This document shows positions 16,508-25,887 of a DNA stretch of 64,000 nt, one piece after another. A program made the translations under genes and the position numbers. The stretch spans positions 868,001 to 932,000 of the forward strand of contig CAVXZL010000012.1 in assembly GCA_963766345.1 (NCBI GenBank), given 5' to 3'. The notes beneath the pieces are model-generated. The model was given only the letters and a program-made list of their open reading frames with translations. It was not told the origin of the DNA and ran no database searches. The stretch comes from DASVFB01 sp963766345 (GTDB taxonomy: Bacteria; Actinomycetota; Thermoleophilia; Gaiellales; Gaiellaceae). Every line of letters begins with the position of its first letter. Position 1 is the stretch's first letter.

Positions 16508-19044
16508 CCACCGTCGCGCTCAGAGGGATCCTCGGCCGGAAGCTCCGGACCGCGCTGACGGCGTTCGCGATCGTGCTCGGCGTCGCGATGGTCGGCGGCG
16601 GCTTCCTGCTCACCGACTCGATCTCGAAGGCGTTCGACACGATCTTCGCGAGCTCGTACGCGCAGACCGACGCCGTCGTCAGCGGCCGATCGCTCACCGA
16701 CTACTCCAACGCGGGGCGCGCGAGCGTCTCGCCGCAGCTGCTCGCGCGCGTGCGACACACGCCGGGCGTGGAGGCCGCAGCGGGCGAGATCTTCGACCTC
16801 AACTCGAACTCCGACGTCGCGAAGCTGATCGACAAGCACGGCAATGTGATCACCGGCAACGGCAGCCCGACGTTCGGTCTCGGCGTCGATCCGTCGCAGC
16901 CGCGCTTCAACCCGCTGCGGCTGACGAGCGGGCGCTGGGCCGGCGGCCCCGGCGAGGTCGTCCTCGACGCCGGCTCGGCGTCGAAGTACCACTTCGCGGT
17001 CGGCGAGCGAATCCGGATCGCGGTCGGCGGCCCCACGCGTACGTTCACGGTCGTCGGCGTCGCGCGCTACGGGAACGTGAACACGATCGGCTCCGCGACG
17101 TTCGCCGTCTTCGACGTGAACGTGGCGCAGCGCTTGCTGCACAAGCCCGGCTACGACGCGATCTCGGTCGCGGCGAGCCCCGGCGTCTCCGCGCACGAGC
17201 TCGTCTCGCGGCTGCGCGCGATCGTGCCGGCGCACGCGCAGGTACGGACTGGCGACGAGCAGGCGCAGGAGGACAAGAAGGGCGTCGCGGGCTTCGTCGG
17301 CTTTCTCCGCTACGTGCTGCTCGGCTTCGGCGGCCTCGCGCTCTTCGTCGGCGCGTTCGTCATCTTCAACACGCTGTCGATCACGGTCGCGCAACGGACG
17401 CGTGAGCTCGCGACGCTGCGCACCCTCGGCGCGTCGAGGCGGCAGGTGCTTCGCTCCGTCGTCGCGGAGGCGCTCGTGATCGGCTTCGTCTCGTCGCTGG
17501 TCGGCCTCGCCGCCGGCTTCGGGCTGGCGAAGGGACTGATCGCGCTCTTCACCGCCGCGGGGCTCGACCTGCCGCGTGCGGGGATCGTGGTCGCGCCGCG
17601 GACGGTGCTGATCTCGCTCGCGGTCGGGACGCTCGTGACGGTGCTCGCAGGGCTGCTGCCCGCCGTACGGGCGACCGAGGTGCCGCCGATCTCGGCGGTG
17701 CGCGAGGGCGCGTGCGTGCCGAAGGGACGGCTGTCGCGGTACGCGCTCCCCGCATCGCTGACGCTCATCGCTCTCGCCGCAGCTTCGGTCGGGTACGGCC
17801 TGTTCGTCCACGGGACGTCGGTTGCCGCGCACGTCGTGTCGATCGTCGCGGGTGTGCTGGCGCTCTTCGTCGGCGTCGCGATGATCGCGTCGCGGCTCGT
17901 CCGGCCGATCGCCGCCGTCGTCGGCCGGGCGGTGTCGTCGACCGGCGGCGTTGCGGGGCGTCTCGCACGGGAGAACGCCGTGCGGAACCCCGGACGCACG
18001 GCGTCCACCGCCGCGGCATTGATGATCGGCCTCGCGCTGGTCACGTGCCTCTCGGCGTTCGCGTCCGGCCTGCTCGACTCGCAGTCGCGCGACGTCGAGC
18101 GGCAACTCAGCGCCGACTACGTCGCCGTCTCGCAGAACGGCTGGTCGCCGCTGCCGCCGCCGGTCGGCAATGCGATCGCCCGCACCGACGGTGTGAGCGT
18201 CGCGTCGAGCGTGCGCAGCGAACGTGCGCGCTCCGGCCGGGCGAACATCGACGTCTCGGGCGTCGACCCGAGCACGATCGCATCCGTCTACCGGCTCCAC
18301 GGTGGGGATCCGTCGGCTCTGCACGGATCCGCGGCAATTGTCCGTGCGCCCTGGGCGAAGGGTCACCACCTCAGCGTCGGCTCGCCGCTGCAGTTCGTCA
18401 CGCCGGGCGGCAAGCACGTGGAGCTGACCGTCGCCGCGCTCTACGACCCGGCGAAGCTCGACAACCTGCTCGGGCACGTGCTGATCTCGAAGCGCACGTT
18501 CGACGCGAGCTTCGAGACGCCGGGCGACGCGTACACGTTCGTCCGCTCGTCGAACCCGGCGGCGCTCGCAAAGACGCTGAAGAAGTACCCGGACGCGAGG
18601 CTGCTGACCGTGCCGAAGTTCGCCGAGAGCCGCGCCTCGGACCTCAAGTCGATCCTGAACATGCTCTACGTGCTCCTCGGCCTGTCCGTGCTCGTCAGCC
18701 TCTTCGGGATGGTCAACACGCTCGCGCTCGCCGTGTTCGAGCGGACGCGTGAGATCGGGATGCTCCGTGCCGTCGGCCTGACCCGTCGGCAGACGCGCCG
18801 GATGGTGCGACGTGAGGCCGTCATCACGGCGCTGATCGGCGCTGCCCTGGGCATCCCGCTCGGGCTCGGTCTGGCCGCGGCGGTGACGCACGCGCTCGCG
18901 CGCTACGGCGTCGCGTTCTCCCTGCCGCTCATGTCGATCGCCGCCTTCACGCTCGTCGCGATCGGAGCGGGCACGCTCGCCGCGATCCTGCCGGCGCGCC
19001 GCGCGGGGCGCCTGAACGTGCTCGCCGCGCTCCAGTACGAGTGA
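16504..19044 (+). CDS. FtsX-like ABC transporter permease
   Basis: The 846-residue membrane protein has an N-terminal transmembrane segment ('LTAFAIVLGVAMVGGGFLL'), a large periplasmic-type MacB_PCD domain and FtsX blocks around residues 270-400 ('NTLSITVAQRTRELATLRTL'). A second periplasmic domain and a second FtsX block at the C-terminus follow ('NTLALAVFERTREIGMLRAV'). It resembles the two-block permeases of actinobacteria and extrudes hydrophobic substrates or antibiotics with the ATPase encoded just upstream. The start overlaps that gene by 4 bases. Confidence 0.92.
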   Translation: MTTVALRGILGRKLRTALTAFAIVLGVAMVGGGFLLTDSISKAFDTIFASSYAQTDAVVSGRSLTDYSNAGRASVSPQLLARVRHTPGVEAAAGEIFDLNSNSDVAKLIDKHGNVITGNGSPTFGLGVDPSQPRFNPLRLTSGRWAGGPGEVVLDAGSASKYHFAVGERIRIAVGGPTRTFTVVGVARYGNVNTIGSATFAVFDVNVAQRLLHKPGYDAISVAASPGVSAHELVSRLRAIVPAHAQVRTGDEQAQEDKKGVAGFVGFLRYVLLGFGGLALFVGAFVIFNTLSITVAQRTRELATLRTLGASRRQVLRSVVAEALVIGFVSSLVGLAAGFGLAKGLIALFTAAGLDLPRAGIVVAPRTVLISLAVGTLVTVLAGLLPAVRATEVPPISAVREGACVPKGRLSRYALPASLTLIALAAASVGYGLFVHGTSVAAHVVSIVAGVLALFVGVAMIASRLVRPIAAVVGRAVSSTGGVAGRLARENAVRNPGRTASTAAALMIGLALVTCLSAFASGLLDSQSRDVERQLSADYVAVSQNGWSPLPPPVGNAIARTDGVSVASSVRSERARSGRANIDVSGVDPSTIASVYRLHGGDPSALHGSAAIVRAPWAKGHHLSVGSPLQFVTPGGKHVELTVAALYDPAKLDNLLGHVLISKRTFDASFETPGDAYTFVRSSNPAALAKTLKKYPDARLLTVPKFAESRASDLKSILNMLYVLLGLSVLVSLFGMVNTLALAVFERTREIGMLRAVGLTRRQTRRMVRREAVITALIGAALGIPLGLGLAAAVTHALARYGVAFSLPLMSIAAFTLVAIGAGTLAAILPARRAGRLNVLAALQYE

Positions 19045-19107
19045 CCCACGGGGGTGGCCTCCGGGTCGCCCCTGTGCAATCTTCCCTCCGCGCACTACAG
19101 TTTCCCC

Positions 19108-22100
19108 GTGACCGAGCAGATCGTGGGGCCCTCGGTCGACGAGCTCCTCCCCGGACAGACGCAGGAGATCGAGCGACTCGGGATGCTGGTCGAGGCGGCG
19201 GGGCGGCTTTTCGGCACGCTCGACCTCGACGCGGTCCTGCCGGACGTGCTCGACCTCGCGCAGTCCACGCTCGCGGTCGACGCGTACTCGCTCTGGCGCC
19301 GGGATCCCGACCACGACACGTGGACCCTCCAGGCCTCGGCGGGTCTCTCTCGCGACTACGTCGCCGCCGCGCCGGCGGCGATCCGGGGAAACGAGAGCGT
19401 GGTCACGCTCGACGAGCCGCTCGTCGTGAACGACATCCCCTCGGTCGAGTGGCTGACGCCCGAGCACAAGGCGGCGCACGCCGCGGAGGGCACGGTCGCG
19501 ATGATCGCGGCGCCGCTCCACCACGGCGGGAACGTCATCGGCACGCTCGTCTTCTACTCGCGCCGGCCGCGAACCTTCGGCTCCGAGGACGCCCGCGCCG
19601 CAGGCGCCGTCGCGAGCCTCGCCGCAGCTGCGATCGGAACGGCATCCGTCTACCGGAAGCAGGCGCAGCTGGCCGAGACTCGCCGCCTCCTCGCCGAGGC
19701 GAGCGACGTCCTCGCCTCGTCGCTCGACTACGAGACGACGCTCGCGAACGTCGCTGCGCTCGTCGTCCCGCGGCTTGCCGACTGGTGCGTCGTCGACATC
19801 GTCGGCGAGGACGGCGCGATTCAGCGGCTCGCGGTCGCTCACGAGGATCCGTCGAAGGTCGAGCAGGCGCAGTCCCTGATCGCGAGGCTGCCCGTCGACC
19901 CCGACTCCCCGCGCGGCGCCCCCGCGGTGATCCGGACGCAGCAGCCCGAGTTGCGGCCGGTGATCGACGACGCGCTCATCGAGGAGGCCTTCCGCGACCG
20001 GCCCGCCTTGCTCCATGAGCTACGGGAGCTCGGCTTCCGCAGCTCGATGATCGTCCCGCTCGTCGCGCGGAGGCGCGCGCTCGGCGCGATCACGTTCGTC
20101 GCCTCGGAATCGGGTCGCACCTACGACGAGGAGGATCTCTCGATCGCGCTCGACCTCGCCCGGCGCGCGGCGGCCGCGGTCGACAACGCTGTTCTCTACC
20201 GCGAGGCGCTGCTGAAGGAGAGCCAGGTGCGCTTCCTCGCCGAGGCCGGCAGCGTGCTGAGCGAGCAGCTCGACTACAACGCGACGCTCGAGGCGCTGGC
20301 GCGCCTCGCCGTGCCGCGGATCGCCGACTGGTGCATCGTCGACGTCGTCGAGGGCGCCGAGATCCGGCGCGTCGCGGTCGCCGCTGCGGACGACGTGAGG
20401 CAGCGCGCGCTCGAGGAGCTGCGCGAGAAGTACCCGCCGACCTGGGACTCGCCGCAGCCGGCGGCGCGCGCCCTTCGTGAGGGTGCGCCGGTCATCTTCG
20501 AAGAGTTCGTCGGCGACCGGCTCGACGACACGGTCGTCGACGACGACCACCTCCGGATCATGGCGATCCTCGATCCGCACTCCGCAGTCGCGATGCCGCT
20601 CGTCGCGCGCGGGGAGAAAGTCGGCGCGATCACGTTCGCCTGGTCGCAGACGCGGCGCCACTACAGCGAGCGCGACCTGCCGTTGATGGACGACCTCGCG
20701 ACGAGGGCGGCGCTCGCCGTCGACAACGCGCGGCTGTACGCGCGCGAGCGTGCGACCGGCGACCAGCTCGCGTTCCTCGCGGAGATGAGCTCGGTGCTCG
20801 CGGCGTCGCTCGATTACGAGACGACGCTCGCGAACGTCGCGCAGCTCATCGTCCCGCAGTTCGCCGACTGGTGCGCAGTCGACATCGTCAAGGAGGACGG
20901 CACGATCGAGCGCCTCACCGTCGTCCACGGCGACCCGGCAAGGGCCGCGTGGGCGCGACGCTCGCGGGACTTCCACCCTCCCGACCCCGAGGAGCCCGAA
21001 GGCTCCGCGCGCGTGGTTAGAAGCGGCGAGCCGGTCCTCTACCGCCGGATCACGGACGAGTTCCTCCAGGGATCGGCCCGCGGGCCGGAGAACCTCGAGG
21101 TCCTGCGGCAACTCGGCATGGCCTCGGCGATGGTCGTGCCGATGAAGGCGCGCGGGCGCACGCTCGGCGCGCTGATGCTCGTCTCGTCCGACCCGACGAG
21201 GCTCTACGACGACGAGGCGCTGACGTTCGCGGAGCACCTCGGTCGCCGCGCCGCGATCGCCGTCGACAACGCGGTGATCTACGGCCGCTCCGAGCAGCGA
21301 GCGCACGCGGCGCGCGCGCTGGCCTTCGTCGCGGACGGGATCGTGCTCGTTGACGAGGACGGGATCGTGCGCATCTGGAACGCCGCGGCCGAGGTGATCA
21401 CCGGGCTCGCGGAGCGCGACGTCGTCAACCGGCCGATCACGGAGGTCGTGCCGGCCTGGGACGCGGTCGAAGAGCACGTCCCGGTCGCGACGGGGCCGGG
21501 CATCCCTCGCGCCGAGACGGTGCCGCTCGAGCTCGGGCGCGGCGAGCGCTGGCTGTCGATCTCCGGCGTCTCACTCCCGGGTGGCACCGTCTACGCGTTC
21601 AGAGACCTCACCGAGGAGCGGCGCGTCGAGCGCCTGAAGAGCGAGTTCGTCTCGACGATCTCGCACGAGCTGCGGACGCCGCTGGCGGCGATCTACGGCG
21701 CAGCTCTCACGCTCCAGCGCAAGGATCCGGCGCTCGAGGCGCAGCGCGAGCGCCTGCTCGACGTCGTCGCCGCCGAGGCCGAGCGCCTCGCGCGGATCGT
21801 GAACGACATCCTGTGGGTGAGCCGCGTCGAGTCGGGGACGCTGCACGTCGCCGTCGAGAAGTGCGACCCTACGCTCCTCGCCCTCGCGGTCGTCGAGGCG
21901 GCTCAGGCGCATCTGCCCGAGAACCTCACGCTGACGCTCGAGGCAGACGCCGATCTGCCCTCCGTGGCGGCGGACTCGGACAAGGTGCGCCAGATCCTCA
22001 CCAACCTCGTCGACAACTCGGTCAAGTACTCGCCCGACGGCGGCTCGATCCGCGTTCGGATCACGAGCGACGACGCATTCGTGCGCTTCGCCGTGCTCGA

Positions 22101-22311
22101 CGCCGGCCTCGGCATTCCCGCCGGTGAGCACCACCGGATCTTCGAGAAGTTCTACCGCCTCGACCCCGAGCTGACGCGAGGCGTGGGTGGCACCGGCCTC
22201 GGCCTCTACATCTCTCGCGAGCTCGTTCGCAGGATGAACGGCCGCATCCACGTGGACTCGACCGAAGGCTCCGGTGCGACCTTCACAGTCGAGCTGCCGA
22301 TCGCCCGCTGA
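19108..22311 (+). CDS. Soluble hybrid-sensor histidine kinase with four GAF domains and a PAS domain
   Basis: This about 1067-residue kinase has no transmembrane segment. Four GAF domains occupy roughly residues 20-160, 195-355, 365-530 and 540-700. The second and fourth share the near-identical block 'LDYETTLANVA', showing internal duplication. A PAS domain follows (about 715-800). The HisKA box is 'STISHELRTPLAA' with His853, and the HATPase_c domain has 'NLVDNSVKYSPDGG' and 'GGTGLGLYIS'. No response regulator lies next to it. I chose GTG 19108; TACAGT just upstream could be a -10 box of a leaderless message. Confidence 0.85.
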   Translation: MTEQIVGPSVDELLPGQTQEIERLGMLVEAAGRLFGTLDLDAVLPDVLDLAQSTLAVDAYSLWRRDPDHDTWTLQASAGLSRDYVAAAPAAIRGNESVVTLDEPLVVNDIPSVEWLTPEHKAAHAAEGTVAMIAAPLHHGGNVIGTLVFYSRRPRTFGSEDARAAGAVASLAAAAIGTASVYRKQAQLAETRRLLAEASDVLASSLDYETTLANVAALVVPRLADWCVVDIVGEDGAIQRLAVAHEDPSKVEQAQSLIARLPVDPDSPRGAPAVIRTQQPELRPVIDDALIEEAFRDRPALLHELRELGFRSSMIVPLVARRRALGAITFVASESGRTYDEEDLSIALDLARRAAAAVDNAVLYREALLKESQVRFLAEAGSVLSEQLDYNATLEALARLAVPRIADWCIVDVVEGAEIRRVAVAAADDVRQRALEELREKYPPTWDSPQPAARALREGAPVIFEEFVGDRLDDTVVDDDHLRIMAILDPHSAVAMPLVARGEKVGAITFAWSQTRRHYSERDLPLMDDLATRAALAVDNARLYARERATGDQLAFLAEMSSVLAASLDYETTLANVAQLIVPQFADWCAVDIVKEDGTIERLTVVHGDPARAAWARRSRDFHPPDPEEPEGSARVVRSGEPVLYRRITDEFLQGSARGPENLEVLRQLGMASAMVVPMKARGRTLGALMLVSSDPTRLYDDEALTFAEHLGRRAAIAVDNAVIYGRSEQRAHAARALAFVADGIVLVDEDGIVRIWNAAAEVITGLAERDVVNRPITEVVPAWDAVEEHVPVATGPGIPRAETVPLELGRGERWLSISGVSLPGGTVYAFRDLTEERRVERLKSEFVSTISHELRTPLAAIYGAALTLQRKDPALEAQRERLLDVVAAEAERLARIVNDILWVSRVESGTLHVAVEKCDPTLLALAVVEAAQAHLPENLTLTLEADADLPSVAADSDKVRQILTNLVDNSVKYSPDGGSIRVRITSDDAFVRFAVLDAGLGIPAGEHHRIFEKFYRLDPELTRGVGGTGLGLYISRELVRRMNGRIHVDSTEGSGATFTVELPIAR

Positions 22312-22315
22312 CTTT

Positions 22316-22545
22316 CGCCGGAAGTGCAAGCACTTCCGGCGGGAAGACCGGGCAGGCGCGCTTCGCGCGCGTGCCCACCTGGTGGTCGTCAGTGGGTAGT
22401 CGGTTCGCCGATCCGAAGTGTCGGCGCGGGCAAGCCGCGCCTCGTTCGAGCTCGGACTGGAAGTCCAACGGGCCCGAAAGGGACATGCGCGCCGCGGGGC
22501 GCGCATGTCCGGTCTTCCTCGCGGAAAGTGCGCAGCACGTTCCGC
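22316..22545. repeat. Cluster of five GC-rich hairpins between convergent genes
   Basis: Five inverted repeats occur in 230 bases. 22316-22327/22330-22341 has 12-bp perfect arms. 22350-22361/22365-22376 has 12-bp arms with one mismatch and a TTC loop. 22421-22427/22433-22439 has 7-bp arms. 22481-22493/22498-22510 has 13-bp perfect arms. 22521-22531/22535-22545 has 11-bp arms with one mismatch. None has a following T-tract. The region separates two convergent genes, so a bidirectional terminator or an extragenic palindromic repeat cluster is likely. No protein is encoded here. Confidence 0.7.
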
Positions 22546-22558
22546 GAAACGGGTCGGC

Positions 22559-22780
22559 TTAGTAAGGCGCCGGGCCTTCGTCGACGTACGTGCGACGGCG
22601 GGCACCGCCGACGCCGCCCCACGACGACCAGAAGATGAGCGAGAGCACCAGGCCGATGATGCCGACGATCAACAGAATCACGCCGACCGTTTGGATGCTC
22701 ACGCCGGAAACCGTCGCTGTGACGGCCCAGGTCAGAATCGCGCCGGCTGCGATGAGAAGAATGCTGACTCCAACTCCCAT
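22559..22780 (-). CDS. Small two-helix membrane protein, DUF6458-like
   Basis: The 73-residue protein has two hydrophobic helices ('ILLIAAGAILTWAVTATV' and 'VGVILLIVGIIGLVLSLIF') and a short basic C-terminal tail ('ARRRTYVDEGPAPY'). The pattern MGVG...GAILTWAV is typical of a small actinobacterial membrane family of unknown function. AGGAGGA lies just upstream of the ATG. Confidence 0.8.
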   Translation of the reverse strand: MGVGVSILLIAAGAILTWAVTATVSGVSIQTVGVILLIVGIIGLVLSLIFWSSWGGVGGARRRTYVDEGPAPY

Positions 22781-22919
22781 GTGGGTCCTCCTTCGGGTTT
22801 AGGGAGCGCTCGGAAGCTCCTCCGGGCAGCTCCGTTCTTAAACGTCCGGTGGGCCGAATCGGTTACGCCCGCACAGGCGAGCAGAGCGGCCGCGGAAGAC
22901 GGTAGGCTCGCGCCGGAAA

Positions 22920-23936
22920 ATGCGGAGGGGTGCGATTGTCCAGCTGACGCTGCTCGCCTTGTTGATCGGCGGGTTGACGACGGTCGTCGCGGTGGTTCCG
23001 AACTGGCTGCCGCCGACCGCGTCCGAGCAGGCCGACCGGATCGACTTCGTCTTCTGGTACGTGACCGCGATCTGCATCGCGATCTACGCGATCGTCATCG
23101 CGACGCTCCTGTATTCCGCGTGGAAGTTCCGCGCGGCGCCCGACGACGACGCCGACGGCCCGCCTATCCACGGGCACACCGGGCTCGAGGTCGCGTGGAC
23201 GGCGATCCCGTTCGCGCTCGTCACCTCGATGGCGATCATCTCGGCGGTCGTACTCGCGCGCAACGACCACACCGGCTCGAACCCGCTGCGCGTCGACGTG
23301 ACGGCGCAGCAGTTCGCCTGGACGTTCAAGTACCCGCAGCAGAAGGGCCTGACGACGAACGTCCTCAGGCTGCCGATCAACCGGCCGGCGCGCTTCACGC
23401 TCCGGGCGCTCGACGTCATCCACTCGTTCTGGGTTCCGGAATTCGGGCAGAAGCAGGACGCCGTGCCGGGGACCACGACGCAAGTGACGGTGACTCCGAA
23501 CAGGGTCGGGACGTACCCGATCATCTGCACCGAGCTCTGCGGCCTCGGCCATGCCGTGATGCGCTCGACCGTGGTCGTGATGTCCCAGGCCGACTTCGAC
23601 AAGTGGGCGAAGGCCGGCGGGAAGGCGGCCGGCGGCGGAGGCGGCGCGGGGGCAGGAAAGGCCGTCTTCGTGAACAACGGCTGCGGCGCCTGCCACACGC
23701 TGAAGGCGGCCGGTTCGACGGGGAAGATCGGCCCCGACCTCGATAAGCTGCCGGACGAAGCGAAGACGGCTGGGAAGCCGCTCGAGGATTTCATTCACGA
23801 GTCGATCGTCGATCCGAACGCCTACGTCGAGAAGGGGTTTCCGCCGAACGTCATGCCGCCGACCTTCAAGTCGCTGCCGAAGGAACAGCTCGACTCGCTC
23901 GTGAGTTATCTCGTCGCGTCGTCGAAGGGGGCGTGA
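22920..23936 (+). CDS. coxB: Cytochrome c oxidase subunit II with C-terminal cytochrome c domain
   Basis: The 338-residue protein has two N-terminal transmembrane helices and a cupredoxin domain with the binuclear CuA motif 'CTELCGLGHAVM' (Cys203, Cys207, His211, Met214). A Gly-rich linker leads to a fused class I cytochrome c domain with 'CGACH' at 255-259. It accepts electrons from a c-type cytochrome and passes them through its own haem and CuA to subunit I. It heads the coxB-coxA-coxC operon. Its haem domain is strikingly similar to the second haem domain of the lipoprotein at 28975-29742. Confidence 0.95.
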   Translation: MRRGAIVQLTLLALLIGGLTTVVAVVPNWLPPTASEQADRIDFVFWYVTAICIAIYAIVIATLLYSAWKFRAAPDDDADGPPIHGHTGLEVAWTAIPFALVTSMAIISAVVLARNDHTGSNPLRVDVTAQQFAWTFKYPQQKGLTTNVLRLPINRPARFTLRALDVIHSFWVPEFGQKQDAVPGTTTQVTVTPNRVGTYPIICTELCGLGHAVMRSTVVVMSQADFDKWAKAGGKAAGGGGGAGAGKAVFVNNGCGACHTLKAAGSTGKIGPDLDKLPDEAKTAGKPLEDFIHESIVDPNAYVEKGFPPNVMPPTFKSLPKEQLDSLVSYLVASSKGA

Positions 23937-23940
23937 GCAC

Positions 23941-25887
23941 GTGACGCACGTACAGACGAACGGCCACAGCGTCCATGCCGAGCACGCGCCGCGCCGGCCG
24001 CCGAGGGGCCTGAGGCGCTTCACGGCAGCGGGTTGGCTGCGCGCCCTCTGGATGGCGCCGCTCTTCTGGGCGATCGGCGCGGGCCTCGTCTGCCTGCTCC
24101 GCTCGTTCACCGTCTGGGGCGCGGTCTGGGAGTGGAACGCCATCGTCGTCGTCGCGTTCCTGACGGCGCTGCCGCTCGGCTTCCTGGCGGGGATCGGCGC
24201 CTTCGACTACTGGGTCTACTACGCGCTCGGCGGCCCGACCCGCGCCGAGGATCACTCGGGTCACGGCGCCACGAGCTGGAAGGACTACTTCCGCGTCAAC
24301 ACCGACCACAAGGTGATCGGCGTCCAGTACCTCTCGACGACGTTCTTCTTCTTCATCATCGGCGGCCTCGCGGCGATGGTCGTGCGCGCCGAGCTGGCGA
24401 AGCCGGGGATGCAGGTCACCGACAACCAGGGCTTCAACGGGTTCTTCACGATCCACGCGACCCTGATGATCTTCCTGTTCATCATCCCGGCCTTCGCCGG
24501 GCTGGCGAACTACGTCGTGCCGCTGATGCTCGGCGCCCCCGACATGGCGTTCCCGCGGCTGAACGCGCTGTCGTTCTGGCTCCTGCCGATCGCGGGCCTG
24601 ATCCTCATCGGCTCGTTCCTCGCGCCCGGCGGCCCGCCGGCGGCCGGCTGGACGGGCTACGCCTCGTTATCGACGCACCAACCGATGGGCACGCTCTTCT
24701 TCAACATGGCGGTGCAGTGGGCGGGCGCGAGCTCGATCATGACCGCGCTCAACTTCCTCGTGACGATCATCACCATGCGCGCGCCCGGGATGACGTTCTG
24801 GCGCATGCCCCTGCTCGTCTGGGCGAACTTCACGACCTCGCTGCTCGTCGTGCTCGCGACGCCGTTCATCGCCGGCTCGCAGTTCATGGTCATGTTCGAC
24901 CGCGTGATGCACACAAACTTCTTCAACTTCCAGGAGGGCGGTTACGTCCTCGGGTACCAGCACATCTTCTGGTTCTACTCGCACCCGGCCGTCTACATCA
25001 TGATCCTGCCCGGCTTCGGGATCATCAGCGAGGTGATCGCCGTCTTCGCGCGGAAGCCGATCTTCGGCTACCGCCTGATGGCGCTGTCGCTGCTCGCGAT
25101 CCTCGTGCTCGGCTTCTCGGTGTGGGCGCACCACATGTTCGTCAGCGGCATGGCGAGCTACCTGCGCGTGCCGATGATGATCACAACGCTGCTGATCGCG
25201 GTGCCGACAGGCGTGAAGGTCTTCAACTGGCTCGGCACGCTGTGGGAGGGGCGCATCCACTTCGCCACGCCCATGCTGTGGGCGCTCGGCTTCATCTCGA
25301 CGTTCGTGATCGGCGGGCTGTCCGGCGTCTACCTCGGTGCGGTGCCGATCGACATCCACACGAGCGACACGTACTTCATCGTCGCGCACATCCACTACGT
25401 GCTGTTCGGCGGCGCCTTCTTCACGATCATGGCCGGCGTCTACTACTGGTTCCCGAAGATGACGGGACGGATGTACAACGAGACGCTCGGGAAGATCCAC
25501 TTCTGGACGACCTTCATCGCGTTCAATCTCACCTTCTTCCCGATGCACCTGATCGGGACACAGGGAATGCCGCGGCGGGTCGCGGACTACGCGCCGCAGT
25601 TCGCCGACTGGAACCTCTTCATCTCCATCTGCTCGTTCGCGCTCGGCGCGTCGATCATCGTCTTCTTCTACAACATCATCTACTCCTGGAAGTACGGTCC
25701 GATCGCGCCCGGTAACCCGTGGCGCGCGATGACGCTCGAGTGGCAGGTGACGTCCCCGCCGCCGGTCTTCAACTTCGACGAGATCCCGCAGGTGATCGGG
25801 AGCCCGTACGAGTACGGCGTCCCCGGGGCGCGACACGCGTTGTTGAACGGCGCACGCACGCACGAGCTCGAGGAGGTTCAGCGATAG
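23941..25887 (+). CDS. coxA: Cytochrome c oxidase subunit I
   Basis: The 648-residue subunit carries the haem a, a3 and CuB site motifs 'HPAVYIMILPGFGIISE', 'WAHHMFVSG' and 'HIHYVLFGGAFF', within at least 12 transmembrane helices. It reduces oxygen and pumps protons in the cytoplasmic membrane. An N-terminal extension of about 110 residues, with two extra predicted helices, precedes the core that starts near 'DYFRVNTDHKVIGVQY'. GTG start, 4 bases after the coxB stop. The stop TAG overlaps the apparent start of coxC. Confidence 0.95.
   Translation: MTHVQTNGHSVHAEHAPRRPPRGLRRFTAAGWLRALWMAPLFWAIGAGLVCLLRSFTVWGAVWEWNAIVVVAFLTALPLGFLAGIGAFDYWVYYALGGPTRAEDHSGHGATSWKDYFRVNTDHKVIGVQYLSTTFFFFIIGGLAAMVVRAELAKPGMQVTDNQGFNGFFTIHATLMIFLFIIPAFAGLANYVVPLMLGAPDMAFPRLNALSFWLLPIAGLILIGSFLAPGGPPAAGWTGYASLSTHQPMGTLFFNMAVQWAGASSIMTALNFLVTIITMRAPGMTFWRMPLLVWANFTTSLLVVLATPFIAGSQFMVMFDRVMHTNFFNFQEGGYVLGYQHIFWFYSHPAVYIMILPGFGIISEVIAVFARKPIFGYRLMALSLLAILVLGFSVWAHHMFVSGMASYLRVPMMITTLLIAVPTGVKVFNWLGTLWEGRIHFATPMLWALGFISTFVIGGLSGVYLGAVPIDIHTSDTYFIVAHIHYVLFGGAFFTIMAGVYYWFPKMTGRMYNETLGKIHFWTTFIAFNLTFFPMHLIGTQGMPRRVADYAPQFADWNLFISICSFALGASIIVFFYNIIYSWKYGPIAPGNPWRAMTLEWQVTSPPPVFNFDEIPQVIGSPYEYGVPGARHALLNGARTHELEEVQR

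Noticed and set aside
16078..20016. A 1312-codon open frame on the minus strand.
   Set aside because: It is antisense to the ABC ATPase, FtsX permease and GAF kinase, with Arg/Asp/Glu-rich composition typical of high-GC shadow frames and no domain.
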